Assembly (NCBI GenBank): GCA_029582155.1
Contig: CM055898.1
Coordinates: 36,083,455-36,147,454, forward strand
DNA length: 64,000 nt
Origin: Panopea generosa
Lineage: Eukaryota > Mollusca > Bivalvia > Adapedonta > Hiatellidae
Direction of reading: 5' to 3'
Part shown: positions 47,070 to 58,434 of the stretch, in pieces
How positions within the stretch are numbered: the first letter of the stretch is position 1
How the letters are laid out: each line of letters opens with the position of its first letter
The notes under the pieces: generated by a model
What the model was told of the DNA's origin: nothing
Database searches by the model: none
Seen by the model: the letters and a program-made list of their open reading frames with translations, nothing else
Position numbers and translations under genes: made by a program

Positions 47070-48890
47070 TTGTGAAATCATTTTTAAGCACACATCACCA
47101 AAAAATGCATATTCTACAGCAGATTGCTATATTTAAACGAATTATTTAATTGGAGGACGTTTTATAAAGTAGTCCCTTAATATAATTATGATTTATATAA
47201 CAACAGAAATGGTAACTTCTCCAAATCAATTAAATTGTTTGTAGGTGCAGCCTTTGCTATTTTTAATACATGTTTTTTTTTATATTTGGCGAAATTCACC
47301 AAGAGAAAATTCCGACTCTAATAAGAAATAGAAGGAACAGATCGCCCGATTATACCTAAGTTCTTTAAATCGAAGGACAGACGTATATGTTCAAAGTTTC
47401 ATATTTGGGGTCAACATAATAGTATCTGAATCAAGTTTGGAATATATACACAGACTCAAGGGTTGTTACAGCATCTAACATTATGTAAAGTTAGAAAAAA
47501 GAATATACAGAATATTAGAAAAATATAGATTGTTGCGATTTTATATGGCCGTTTTCAAAATTAAAACTGCATCAGTATAAGATAAAAGGCAATGTGATGT
47601 AAGTAAAATATTTCATCCTGTGTCTAGTTTATGTCTGACTGCATTCTCTATAAAATAAAACATTTTAAAGTTTAATTAAATAAAGATACACTGAAGCGTT
47701 CCTGAGGCTAACATACATTGTTTATGACTTAATCTCAGTATATATGATAATATTAAGATTTGATCATTTAAAGATTGAATCAATTTATTAAAGAAACTAT
47801 TCATTATTAATTAAAAAACAATCCAATATTCCACTTCCTTTTTTTATTTTCGGATAAGCACATGCTGGGGGTCGAAATTGCGGCTCCGGTAAAACTTAAA
47901 ATGAAAAGAAAATTGAGTTACCCACCCACCTTCTCCCATTTAAACTATATTCTGCCGCTGTTTTATTTTATAATTTCATAAACGGACGTTAATCTTCACC
48001 AAGTTTGAATAGAAAGTTCACATGAAACAATTTCACTCCGCCACGGCTTCAGTACCAGAGGGAACGTATATTCATCTTTATGGTTGGCACCGGTAAACGG
48101 GGGAATTTCGGCTTGTCAAAAGTAGTATAGTTAAATGTAAAAGACATTGTGGATTGTGTTTTCATTACCATGTGGTGGACTTTACACTTGTCACCAGTGC
48201 CATAAATTGTTATATCAATACCGACATGTTTTAAGTTTATTTTATGTTGGTATTTAGCTGATCACGTGATCGGCTGTTCCCGCAGTTCACTTGATTAGTT
48301 TAAATTAGTTTCGATTGCTGTGACTACATTTGACTGCAAATAGTCAATTTAAATAGTTCAATAATATTGATACATGTCTATTATTTTTTCTCTGATGAAT
48401 ATTTGTATTATTATCATATTCGCATACATTTAATGAAGCCGTGGTCTAGATTTGGCATTAAAGTAGCCTAGATTTGGCATTAAAGTAACCAAATCAAATA
48501 CTTTACTTCCGTAGTTTTCTTTTATAAATAATATAATCACTAATTGTCTCATTTGGTAAAGTAACTGATACATGTGTATATGTTTTTAATACGTTTATAA
48601 AGTATTGCCTATCACAACTTAATAAGAATAAATGTCATACGATCACAAATAAATATGAAATAAATAACATTTTTTAGATATTTTTGGATAGTTGTCTATA
48701 GTTATACACTTTATTGTCTTGTAAGGGTTGAAGTGTATCTTCCCAGTAATCACCCTACCATATAAATAGTATGGCTGCTTGTGTAATCTAAGTTCCGCAC
48801 ACAGAAGTAGCATGCACGTGGTATGGTATGACAATACAGACAGTATGAATGTCTATCCAGATTTAATATAGTCAAACCTGTGTATGTTTA
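47070..48890. other. unannotated stretch with a 22-bp duplication
   Basis: CTAGATTTGGCATTAAAGTA is repeated in tandem at 48446-48489. Nothing else recognised. Confidence 0.6.
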
Positions 48891-48894
48891 TACT

Positions 48895-49045
48895 TCTATT
48901 GAGCAGTCACTTGTCTTAAGCAGTCACATTTGCTATTTCCTATTTCTATGCTTTCAGAGCAAATTAACATGTATTAAGCAACAACCTATTTGAAAAGGTC
49001 ACCTTTACTCCTTCCCTTGGCTGGCTGCTTAAGACAGGTTTAACA
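48895..49045. repeat. dispersed repeat R3, copy 2
   Basis: Contains AGCAGTCACTTGTCTTAAGC, TTTCTATGCTTTCAGAGCAAA, ATTAAGCAACAACCT, AAAGGTCACCTTTACTCC and GGCTGCTTAAGACAGGTTT. The copy at 62165 has an additional internal duplication of the GTATT(T/C)AGCAACAACCT part. Confidence 0.8.
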
Positions 49046-49156
49046 GTATACTGACATCGAGCTGATCAGTCCAGGGCTATACCTATTGCCAGGGATGTTG
49101 TTTTAATCATTTTAAAGTATTTGGTATAACCAGGATGGGAATGGATTTGTATGTTT

Positions 49157-49410
49157 GAATATTCAGCGTCACGTTTATGCTATTCAGGGTTTATAGACTA
49201 TCAGTTAACCCAACCGCAATTAATTTGGAGCCTTAAGGTTAACCAGTACTCGAGGACACCCATCTCAGCATGTACTGAACTGATAACTTTCTCACTTCAA
49301 TCAGCGGTGAGAAATGTATACCATTAGAGACGGTAAGTTGTATACTGATCATCACGGAGGCTGTAGCGTGGCGGGACTTCGAACTCGCAACTACCCTGCA
49401 CTTCTGAAAA
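49157..49410 (-). mobile_element. tRNA-derived SINE, minus strand
   Basis: The tail comes first on the plus strand (GAATATTCAGCGTCACG), then the body (CAGTACTCGAGGACACCCAT, ACTGATAACTTTCTCACTTC, ATCAGCGGTGAGAAA), and then a decayed head with a B-box-like GGGACTTCGAACTCGCAA. Same family as the copy at 4012. Confidence 0.8.
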
Positions 49411-50164
49411 CTTCTTCCGGACTTAATTTCATATTGTCTTCCTCTTTCGACTGAAGCTTAACGTTCCTCTTTCTCTTACTATGAAGATTAATTCGAATCT
49501 TATTACAAAACATAAATTAGCGTTATAAACACTTAGACTGTCGTCGTCTGCGGAATTGATATTGATTTTAAAATTTATCTCGTGGCATACCTATATTCAA
49601 TTATAGTTTACAGCGCACGTGAATGGAGTGTAATTACTCACCTCTTTGGCACATAAACTCATATTAAAGCATTTCCGTACGTCTTACACATTGCTTTTTT
49701 ATAGTAATTTAAATTTAAGAACAATTGTAAATAAAACATATGGCTGTTTATGTGTTCAAACGCAAAGTTATTCGCTTATTTAGTGACAGCATTGGCTGCG
49801 GATAATATTTTTGTATTACGTTTCAGTTTTACCGACTATATTAATATTATGTAAATTAATTGATTTGTTAGTGTTTAGTAATGTTATAAATTAATTAATG
49901 TGTTGATGTCTTTAATGTTTCAGTCTACTTGTTAACTTTTTGTTCTTATAATGGAAGGTTCCTTGAAGACCATGTCGGTGACATGTAACTGTTTTATGCT
50001 GGTACACCTAACACCTATCATGTCCAGCTGTAAGTTTCGATTGAAAATGAATATTCTCGTTCAGGCAATGCAACACTAAGATGCGAACAAAATACATAAG
50101 GTCAGTGACTTTTGACGTCTGCTTATTCAGGATAGAAACTAGGGAAATATTTCCTTGAAGAAAG
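49411..50164. other. unannotated stretch
   Basis: No gene or repeat recognised. Confidence 0.5.
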
Positions 50165-50335
50165 CAATGGTATGATTTCGTCATAAAGACTGCTGGAACG
50201 ATTGGATACAGTTGTCGAACTTCCTTCACTGAACGGGGAAGGACCCATTGAACCATGTATTTCTGTAAAGAGCCCCGTATCCCGGAGCTTGCTGCACCTG
50301 GTAAAAGTGGCAGGTTGTAATTATTCAAGAGTGGG
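50165..50335 (-). mobile_element. Ty3/Gypsy-like pol fragment (fossil)
   Basis: Inside a minus-strand frame (50008-50352), a short peptide with SVKEVRQL and the residues just before it resembles the end of the reverse transcriptase domain of Ty3/Gypsy elements, before RNase H. Only this small piece is present. No LTRs, gag, protease or integrase are seen next to it. It is a broken fossil. The rest of the frame shows no known domain. Confidence 0.5.
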
Positions 50336-50352
50336 GTATTAATTAAGATCAA

Positions 50353-51512
50353 CTTAACGTTTTACTTAAGAAGAAATTGCAGTCACATGTCCATACCAAC
50401 TTTACTGCATTTATGAGTTGTATCTTATATATTTCACAGTACCTTAGCTCATGCAGATCGCCAGTGGCATAGCTTCCAGTAGGCAATGTAGGAACGTGCC
50501 TATACCTTTTTTCTTAGAAATCGAGAAAATAAAAATGCCAAAAAAGTAGTAAAATATCGGACCCCTAGTGGGAGTAGGAGTAAAATATAAATTCGCAACA
50601 AAAAAAAAATCATTGAATAGAAATTTAACATATTTTTTCTATTTATTTGGTTATAAAACAGTTAAAAAGGTAATGTTAACAAGGTCCCTAAAACCATAAG
50701 AAATATACGCTTAAACGCACTTACGACAGCCTAGCTGAATCAAATATTACGAAGGAGCATGATGCGGACCCCTACAACTGTGTCTACACATCTACACAGT
50801 CAAGCTACGCCCCTGACCGCTGTTGAAGGACGTAATGTCAGTTGTCATACCATAGCAAATTTTGACAGTGCAAATCCAAATAATGTTGAAAATACAACAA
50901 AGTAAGGATACTTACAATCATACACACACGTTCGCAATAAACGTTTTAAACATATATGTGAATGCAGATTTTACAATGAAAATGACAGTGACAGCAGTGT
51001 ATTTCAAGTTGTTTAGGACACCGGCCAATAACACAAATATAGTTTATAGTTACACAACAGTGTGCTAAAAGGACAAAGACATTGTATAATGGAAGAGAAA
51101 AGAAACACATCATGTAACTTACATCGAGTATACAACATATTACATCAACATTAATCTGGCATTAACAAAGTGTTACTTAAATCTTATAAACCACGGGATG
51201 CATGGTAGGTCACAGCGTGAAGTGAGCAACAGTAATGCAACATATTAGCTCACATTTCTGCTTATGATTTTTTTACACAATATTGACAGGAGATATATAA
51301 AAGACAAATCCGGCGCCATGAATCCGAGTTGAGAACTAATCAGTTGCCTATAGAAACTAATCCATTGCATCTCCGACGTGACAAAGTGACTATACAAAGG
51401 TATCATTTACTAACTTTTTTATCATATTTTCTATTATGCTCGTTATTTAAATAATTATTTACTCATTTCTGTAAATAAGTTTTTTATTTTCTAACCGTTT
51501 TCAAGTATAATC
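50353..51512. other. unannotated stretch
   Basis: No gene or clear repeat recognised. Confidence 0.5.
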
Positions 51513-51866
51513 TTTTTTTTTTAATTTCAATCACTGAAAAGTGATCCATTTAATCACCCCGTAATAGGTCTGTGAGGGTCGGGGTGGGCCATCCCTCAAC
51601 AAACCGTACAAATATATGTATCAGTCAAGTTGTAACATACATTCATATATATATATACACTGAAAAGGAAAAAGAAAGCATACATTTTGGTTTTTAAAAT
51701 TATTTCATTATTGGCTAAGTTTATTCATGTGATTGAAAATGAACTGATTTTTTTTCTTATTGTTTTACTTTGAAATGAATTAAATGTTTGTTTTTTTATT
51801 CAACAATATGATGAAATATAAATATACAAAATTGATATGCAACACATTTATTGTTCCTTGACCTTT
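51513..51866 (-). repeat. dispersed repeat R1, copy 2 (inverted)
   Basis: Reverse-complement counterpart of 1889-2237, sharing CTGTGAGGGTCGGGGTGGGC, TCAACAAACCGTACAAATAT, GGAAAAAGAAAGCATAC and TTATTGTTCCTTGACCT. Homology stops at both ends near the stated limits. Confidence 0.8.
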
Positions 51867-52664
51867 ATCTATACTGTTGAATATTGCAACCAATCTGCAA
51901 GTATCCGGTTGGAAATATTTAACTAATCCGTCGCATAGCAGTAAACAAATCACTTCACGCTGTGACATACTAATTGTCGAAATGTGTTTTGTTAAAACCA
52001 ACCAATGTTATAAAAATACAAGTTTTAATATAATAGCTCTCTTGTAATGGAAGCATACATGTAGTTACTTCAATATGACATTCATTTTATACAGGTTATC
52101 AATGAGTTGAATACTACTGATCAAGGATGATGCCGTGTTATTGCAAATCTGTTATATTTCTAAGATGAAGTGCGTTAAAAACGACCAAGACGCTCTTAAA
52201 CGACGGCAACATAAATTGAGCCTACTGACATTTCAACTTAATATTTATGCCAAAAATATATTTGAAGACAGTTTTGACATCTCCTATTTATAGACAGTTT
52301 TGACATCTCCTGTATACGTGAGAATAAACAGCATGGGATAGAAGCATAGAACACAACGATGGAGAGACAATAGTAAATGGCAGACATTCTATTAATTACG
52401 AAAGAGCGTTCTTAAATTAAAATGATACATGTATGCAATCAGACAGTCCTGATTCTTCAATATATCAACACCACGTATACAAGGAGGAGAACCTATGTCA
52501 CACACACCTGCTTAATACAGTGCCGGTTCATTGTTTCATAAGCTGGTTAAGTGATCTGTCTTTTCGGTTTTGGGTACATATGCAGAGTTCCTAGTTCCTA
52601 GCGACCTTGTGGATAACAGAGGAATCTATTTCACCGATATATAGATCAGTGCGACCTATACAAT
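51867..52664. other. unannotated stretch with a 26-bp duplication
   Basis: AGACAGTTTTGACATCTCCT occurs twice in tandem at 52266-52317 (period 26). No gene recognised. Confidence 0.55.
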
Positions 52665-52669
52665 TCCAG

Positions 52670-52744
52670 ATTACCTCAAAACAGTTGAGCTTTTTATCCG
52701 GTAACGTTTACATTTAGAATGAACCGCAACTGTTCTGAGGTAAT
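52670..52744. repeat. 18-bp inverted repeat
   Basis: ATTACCTCAAAACAGTTG at 52670-52687 pairs with CAACTGTTCTGAGGTAAT at 52727-52744 with one mismatch, around a 39-base loop. It lies just upstream of R2 copy 2. Confidence 0.9.
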
Positions 52745-52764
52745 CCGAAAATTTGATATATCCC

Positions 52765-52970
52765 GAATCAGGTATGTTAACCCCCAATGGAAAAGCAGGG
52801 AATTCTATGCATGTCCCACAATTCATAGCAATTGAACGCTTACTGTACCGTCGTTCGAACTTTCTGTTGAAACAACTGACCAATCAACATCTCAAACGTG
52901 GCTTTCCCTATATTGCTATCTAACGGACCTAATCGTGAGAGCAGGGTCTGTACTACAGGCTAATACTATA
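52765..52970 (+). repeat. dispersed repeat R2, copy 2
   Basis: ATATCCCGAATCAGGTATGT, AAAGCAGGGAATTCTATGC, TGTCCCACAATTCATAGCAA, TTGAACGCTTACT, ACTGACCAATCAAC and TAACGGACCTAAT match the copies at 16620 and 56185. The minus-strand frame 52671-52883 is a chance overlap. Confidence 0.7.
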
Positions 52971-53448
52971 ATAATGGTCTTCTCCCATCCCGACCCCGAT
53001 ATGGTCAGTTCAACGCAGTGATTTTGCATATATTGATTGGCCATAGAGGTCAATAAAACGCGATATGGTAAACGGTACAGTGTTTATAAATTGTTAGATA
53101 AAAATGGAATTCTCTGCATTTTCATTTAGGTAAAACATACCTGAAGCGGGCGGGAGATGTGAATACTACAAGAGTTGTAGCAGAATAATTAACATAACTA
53201 TGCCCAAAGAAAACAAAAACCCGACTGAGCATAATTACACAATTAATTGCCCAGTTTATTAAGATATCAACCCGTAAATAAAGTTTACATACAAAAATGA
53301 CCAATTATGAAGTTAACAATAATAGCTTTCAATTATTATTTTCAATACATAATATGTTATGCTATTGCACATGTATAACTTTCTGATCATGAAATTAATT
53401 ATCCTAACACTATGACATCACAAACAGGACAGTCGATAATGACATAAT

Positions 53449-54713
53449 GACATTTTTAATTTCAATATACTACATATGTGTTTTACTTATAATGGAAATC
53501 AATTGGACGTTGTAAATGATTTTAATTACTTGGGGACAGTTTTTAACTATACAGGAACGTTTGCTCTTAATCAAGAACACCTAGTTGGTAAAGCTTTAAA
53601 GGCATTGAATGTTCTGTTAATTAACTGTAAAAAGATAAAAGTCAAGCCGAAAATCTCTTGCCAATTGTTTGATGCATTTGTAGGTTCGATTTTAGGATAT
53701 GCCTCTGAAATTTGGGGATATAGTAAATCAAAGGAAATTGAACGTATTCACTTAAAATACTGTAAATCTGTTCTTAATGTTAGAACTAATACTTCAAATG
53801 TTGGTGTTTATGGAGAATTAGCTAGATACCCTTTGTACATATCTCGATATATTAGAATTTTAAAATATTGGTTAAACACAGACAATATATTATGAAAAGT
53901 TATGTACAAATTGTCATATGACGATTGCATAGCTGGTAAAAAGTGTTGGTTAACAAATGTTAAACATTTATTATGCCAAAATGGATTCGCTTTTGTTTGG
54001 AATCAACAAGGGACAGCAAATGATAAAAGCTTTATTAATGTTTTTAAACAACGTTTGGTTGATAATTTTTATCAAAGCTGGTACTCTGATATAGAAAGAA
54101 ACCAAGTGTTACATATATATAAATTGGTAAAATTAGAATTTGGTTATGAAAAGTATTTAGATATGTTACAAGTTGACTTAAGAACTTATATTTGCAAGAT
54201 TATACTGTCTTCTCACAATTTACACATCCAAACGGGTCGTTTTGGTAGGAACCGAATACCTCGAGCCGAAAGATACTGTACATATTGTAGAACTCGAGAT
54301 ATTGAAGATGAATATCATTTCATCATTAAATGTTCATGTTACAATACTTTAAGACGGAAATTTATTGAACGTTATTATTACGAAAACCCAAGTATGTTTA
54401 AATTCATAGAACTTTTAAAGAGTACTGATATTGGTACAATAACAAAACTTGCAAAATATCTAAAAGCCGCATTTTTACTGCGTGTTTCACTTTCTCATAA
54501 CACTTAATTCATCCTCTATATATTTTATTTGTTTAGATAGTATTATACTTAGTCACGTGACAACAGTTTTTGAAATGTTTTCATATAATAGAAATGTAAT
54601 ATATGTATATATATATGTATATATATATAAATGTTCTAGTATATGTATGTATTGTATGATGATGTACTTATGTGCAAATCAATAAAATATATGTTCTGTT
54701 CTGTTCTGTTCTG
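53449..54713 (+). mobile_element. 5'-truncated LINE ending in (TTCTG)4
   Basis: One continuous frame, with a single in-frame TGA at 53893-53895, encodes the part after the RT active site. It runs LDVVNDFNYLGTVF, YASEIWGYSKSKEIERIHL, VYGELARYPLYISRYIR, then LLCQNGFAFVW, FEYGYEKYL-type motifs and a zinc knuckle CTYCRTRDIEDEYHFIIKC near residues 267-285. The stop is at 54505-54507. The 3' UTR contains AATAAA and ends in four TTCTG repeats at 54694-54713. Apart from the TGA the frame is intact, so the copy is fairly young. It lacks the endonuclease and most of RT, so it was truncated at insertion. It is related to, but distinct from, the LINEs at 19.8 and 36.4 kb. Confidence 0.93.
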
Positions 54714-55460
54714 TAATATATGTTCTCTATTCGCGAAATGATGAATTCGCGACGTCCGTTTTCGTTGGACTGACACGATTTCGGATATGATAAACAACCG
54801 GATAGTGAACATGACTGCAATTCCAGCGAAATATTTGAATTTGCGAAGGCTGAAACTCGCGAATAATAGCGAAAATAAAGTTCTAGCTAATAAAACGTGT
54901 TACAGTAAGCAATTTTAGATCTTGATCAGTTTGGCTTCTTTCCTTACGACTAAAAATAGCATCTTAGCCCAGATAGCATTTACTCAAAAATCAATTAGTT
55001 CAAACAACAGACATAAACGGAAGAGAATACATAAAATATTAATCTTTCTAGTTTCTCTCGTCATATTTCCTTGAAAGTGTCAAAAACGGATATTGCAAAC
55101 TTAATTTATTTGATTGTCTGGTAGGCTATTTCTTAGTATCGCTGTCTGTCAGACACAGTAAAAAAATATTTGAAGGAAAGATCTCATTTGGGTCCGATAA
55201 CAAAAGCAAACATCGATAAAACACAACAAACGTGTCATGTCGGGACAATTATTTTCATTTCATGTTCCGTACGTCTCGCCAAGTGCCTTTTTGGAAAGAT
55301 TAAGTCAGTTCTGCTTGGATGTACAATATATTTATTCTGTAAAACATACATGGTTATAGACATATTATATAAATGTGTGTGTGTTAAACACATTATATGG
55401 ATCTTTTATACTGCACAAGCCAACAATTTCTTTGATGATTGGCCATGTACTGTATTTTAG
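54714..55460. other. stretch with TTCGCGAA-rich repeat fragment
   Basis: 54730-54890 contains ATTCGCGAAATGATGAATTC and AACTCGCGAATAATAGCGAA, CpG-containing phrases that look like part of a degraded hairpin-type repeat. The remainder shows no gene; the 96-codon frame 55170-55460 has no domain. Confidence 0.45.
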
Positions 55461-55462
55461 CT

Positions 55463-55605
55463 CTGCAGCCATGAATCTCCCACTTCTGAACATGTTGGTA
55501 AGTAGTCAGTAACTTGCTGAGAAGGTGTGTGTAATACTAACGGTTCCCGGGAATGGTTACTAGCTGCGCTGATATATAGCTAAAACACTGTTAAACAAAT
55601 AAAAC
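55463..55605 (+). mobile_element. possible decayed SINE body
   Basis: AGTCAGTAACTTGCTGAGAAGG and GTGTGTGTAATACTAACGG resemble the SINE body (TCAGTTACTTGCGAAGG, GTGTGCTTGAGTACTG), and AAACAAATAAAACG resembles the tail. The tRNA-like head is not visible. Confidence 0.35.
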
Positions 55606-55627
55606 GCCGAATCCCAGTCAAAGTTCT

Positions 55628-55800
55628 AGGGCCGTATTCGCCAAACTATTCTTAGACTTAAGACTTTGAATAAAGAATATTCTTCAAATCCATCGTTACT
55701 AAGAATTGTCTTGAAATCGTATTCACCAATAACGTACTTGGTTGAGACTAATTTAATAACATCGTAAGCGATCTTAAAAGTTGACCGCTTACCGGCTTCC
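55628..55800. repeat. GGGCCGTATTCGCC repeat
   Basis: GGGCCGTATTCGCCAAACTA, TCTTAGACTTAAGACTTTGA and, later, GAAATCGTATTCACCAATAA, so the start phrase recurs inside the element. Related to 43474 and 38811. Confidence 0.5.
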
Positions 55801-56184
55801 GGGAAAACACAAATGATATAGGGAACCACGCGCGTGAATTTTCGCTTTGTCTGTCGGTGCGTTCTGGAAACAAATAAAGAAATGGAGGATTTTTTCCATT
55901 GGCACGGTTACTTTTTCTTGTATTTGTTTTTCTATCTTTCTGTACATGTATTATCTATGCACCCCGATGTATAACATATTCAAACTTTGTTCAGCAGGTA
56001 CTAACGTCTATTGTCTTACATTTTAACATTTCAATATCTGACCATGACTACTGTATATACACATGGACTTATAGCAACAGTAAACGGCATTGTTTAGTCG
56101 GCATTTTATGATTAAGGAGATATTAAACTCAACTTTGAGAAAGATGTTTATTACTAATAAGTCTATCTCAGAACCAGATATTTC

Positions 56185-56400
56185 TCGATTCGGGTCTATT
56201 AACAACCAACGAAAATGCAGTGAATCCTACGCCTGTCCCACAATTCCGATGATAGCAATTGAACGTTTACTAAACTGAGACGTGATCCAAATTTTCAGAT
56301 GAAGCATCTGACCAATCAACGTGCTCAAATGAGTATTTTCTAACATCACTATTTAACGGAACCAATCTCTAGAGCTGGGCTCGTACTGCATACTACGTTT
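56185..56400 (+). repeat. dispersed repeat R2, copy 3
   Basis: TCGATTCGGGTCTATTAACA, CCTGTCCCACAATTCCGATG, ATAGCAATTGAACGTTTACT, CTGACCAATCAACGTGCTCA and TATTTAACGGAACCAATC match the other two copies. Confidence 0.7.
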
Positions 56401-56690
56401 AATACTAATTGATAAATTGAAAGCAACGAACCTCAAATAGAAGTAAGTGATATAGTAGAACCTATAATGCATTTATCGCGTACTTACTTACTCGTAAGAT
56501 TAAATCAATACTGACCACAAAAGTGTGCCACATATACGTAAAACAGGATTCAGTTAGGTCAGTTATAAAAGGTCAATTATAAAAGGTTAGATACATTACA
56601 GCTTGTCCATAAAACCAAAAGCATCACCAATAACATTAAGAATCCATTTTTGTTGGTCAATTGCTTCTTATAAAATCATCTTAATATATA

Positions 56691-58187
56691 CTAGCGGAAA
56701 AAGAAACTGTGCATGTGTTAAATGTTCATGTATCGCTCAATTTTATAAAATAAAGCTTCAAACTTTACACAGGTAAGTTGTGTATCCCTCTCGGTCATTT
56801 ACACTGGTCAGTGCATGAGTTGCACGGGTAGTTTGTCTGGCCAACGTCTTCGTTTTCACGATTTTTCTGGCCGCCAGTCAATCGCAAACACGTTTGTCGC
56901 CTAAACCTGTGTAAAAGCATAGTGTTGATACCTGTAAGACACAAAACCAGCACAATTTTGAAAAACGTCTTTGATACGCCATGCCAAGGTTGAATGAAAC
57001 TGACAGATGCCGCGCCGTAGGCATGATTGAAGCTGGTGTTCGTCATACTGACGTTGCCAGACAATTTGACGTGCACCGAAATACTGTAAACGCCTTGTGG
57101 AGACGGTACCAACAGTTTGGGACCACCAGAGTCCGGCCTCGGTCAGGACGTCCAAGCGTAACGTCTAATCGGCAGGATACGTACATCCGGGTCGTTCATC
57201 TCCGTGAACGACTCAGAACTGCTACTTTGACGGCTAAAGGTATTCCTGTCCTTAGAAGAATTAGTCCCCGAACGGTACGTAATCGATTGTTTGAAGGAGG
57301 CATACGTCCATGACGTCCAGCCATACGTCCTGTTCTCCAGCAACGTCATCTTATAGCACGTTTTGCCTGGTGTAGATGACACATACACTTCACGCAACAG
57401 GACTTGGCACGTGTTCTTTTCACGGATGAGTCCAGGTTTCATCTCGACAGCAGCGACGGTCGTTCTAGAGTGTACCGTCGTGTTGGTGAACGTTTCCATG
57501 ACAGTTGTGTGATTCAACGACGTCCATTCGGCAGAGTTAGTGTCATGGTGTGGGGTGGCATCTCATCCCGTAGCAGAACAGCTTTTGTGGTTGTGGACGG
57601 CACACTTACAGGCGTCAGATACCGTGACGACATCATACGGCCTCACGTCCATTCATTTGTGAAGCAACGTAACGCCACGTTGCAACAGGATAACGCTTGC
57701 CCGCACGTCACGCAGGGCGTCACCTACTTCTTGATCCAGAACAATGTGAATGTGCTGCCCTGGCCTTCAATGTCACCGGATATGTCGCCTATAGAACACG
57801 TGTGGGATGAGATGCAGCGTCGCTTACGTCGCTTCCAAAATCAGCCGTTGACGTTACCTGACCTGTCACCTGCGCTTGTGAGAATCTGGAATGGTATTCC
57901 CCAGGCATTTTTCAGCACACTTGTCGCATCAATGAGGCGTCGTTGCCAAGCATGCATCGATTCCAATGGTGGGCATACACGGTATTGATGAGATGAACTT
58001 TGTTTAGAGAACGTCTCTGAAAATTGATCTCTATCAAAGACGCTGCTGATGCATAACCATATCAATTGAGCTGGTGTTAAATAAAGGTAAGATAAAACCC
58101 TGTTGATTTTTTTTGGCGATTTCTTATATATCTCATATATCTAGTTATAGCATATTATACCCATGCACAGTTTCTTTTTTCCGCTAG
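56691..58187 (+). mobile_element. full-length Tc1-like transposon
   Basis: A 1,497-bp element bounded by TA (56689-56690 and 58188-58189). Its inverted ends CTAGCGGAAAAAGAAACTG and the complement of CAGTTTCTTTTTTCCGCTAG continue to about 25 bases with one extra A. It encodes one Tc1-type transposase (56981-57988). Its GC content is clearly above that of the surrounding DNA, as expected of a recently arrived element. Both termini are whole, but the transposase frame has two stops, so it could move only with help in trans. Confidence 0.95.
56981..57988 (+). pseudogene. Tc1/mariner DD34E transposase, two in-frame TGA
   Basis: The frame runs 335 codons, the usual Tc1 length. Residues 1-60 form the paired-like helix-turn-helix (MPRLNETDRCRAVGMIEAG, then VARQFDVHRNTVNALWRRY), followed by a GRPS motif at the place of the GRPR hook. 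The catalytic triad is D149 (VLFTDESRF), D237 (QQDNACPH) and E272 (SPIEHVWDE), with 34 residues between the last two. MVWGGIS is also typical. Two TGA codons interrupt it at codons 111 (57311) and 133 (57377). In both places related transposases usually have arginine, so CGA-to-TGA transition at CpG is the likely cause. No frameshift is apparent. Cut-and-paste transposition would be its role. Minus-strand frames here are shadows. Confidence 0.93.
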
Positions 58188-58197
58188 TATATTTTCA

Positions 58198-58434
58198 ATG
58201 TGTGGTCAATGCAATTTACATAGTCGGAGAATGTTTTTAACTTTTGGTCGACATTTTGAAAATATTAATCTTCAAGTGTCACTCCGTGAAGCAAAAAATC
58301 GACTTATTCCAGAATACGACCGTAAATATCCAAATGTGATTGAATACAGACAGTTACTGCACAATCAAAATTACAACATCTCTTTCAATGACAGTTTACA
58401 ACACTACAACTCGAACTACACATTATGAAATTAT
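58198..58434 (+). other. 76-codon open frame of unknown nature
   Basis: The frame begins just right of the Tc1 element. The later part (VSLREAKNRLIPEYDRKY ... ISFNDSLQHYN) has protein-like composition, rich in charged and aromatic residues. An AG at 58222-58223 could act as a splice acceptor, and GAAATAAAGG followed by (GTT)n near 58621 could be a poly(A) signal or a LINE-type 3' tail. No domain is recognised and no upstream exon is seen. It may be a remnant of another element or a chance frame. Confidence 0.25.

Noticed and set aside
50008-50352. Minus-strand 114-codon frame as a host gene
   Set aside because: The only recognisable part resembles Ty3/Gypsy pol, so I list it as a fossil fragment.
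56795-57517. Minus-strand open frames of 84-124 codons
   Set aside because: They are antisense shadows of the Tc1-like transposase.
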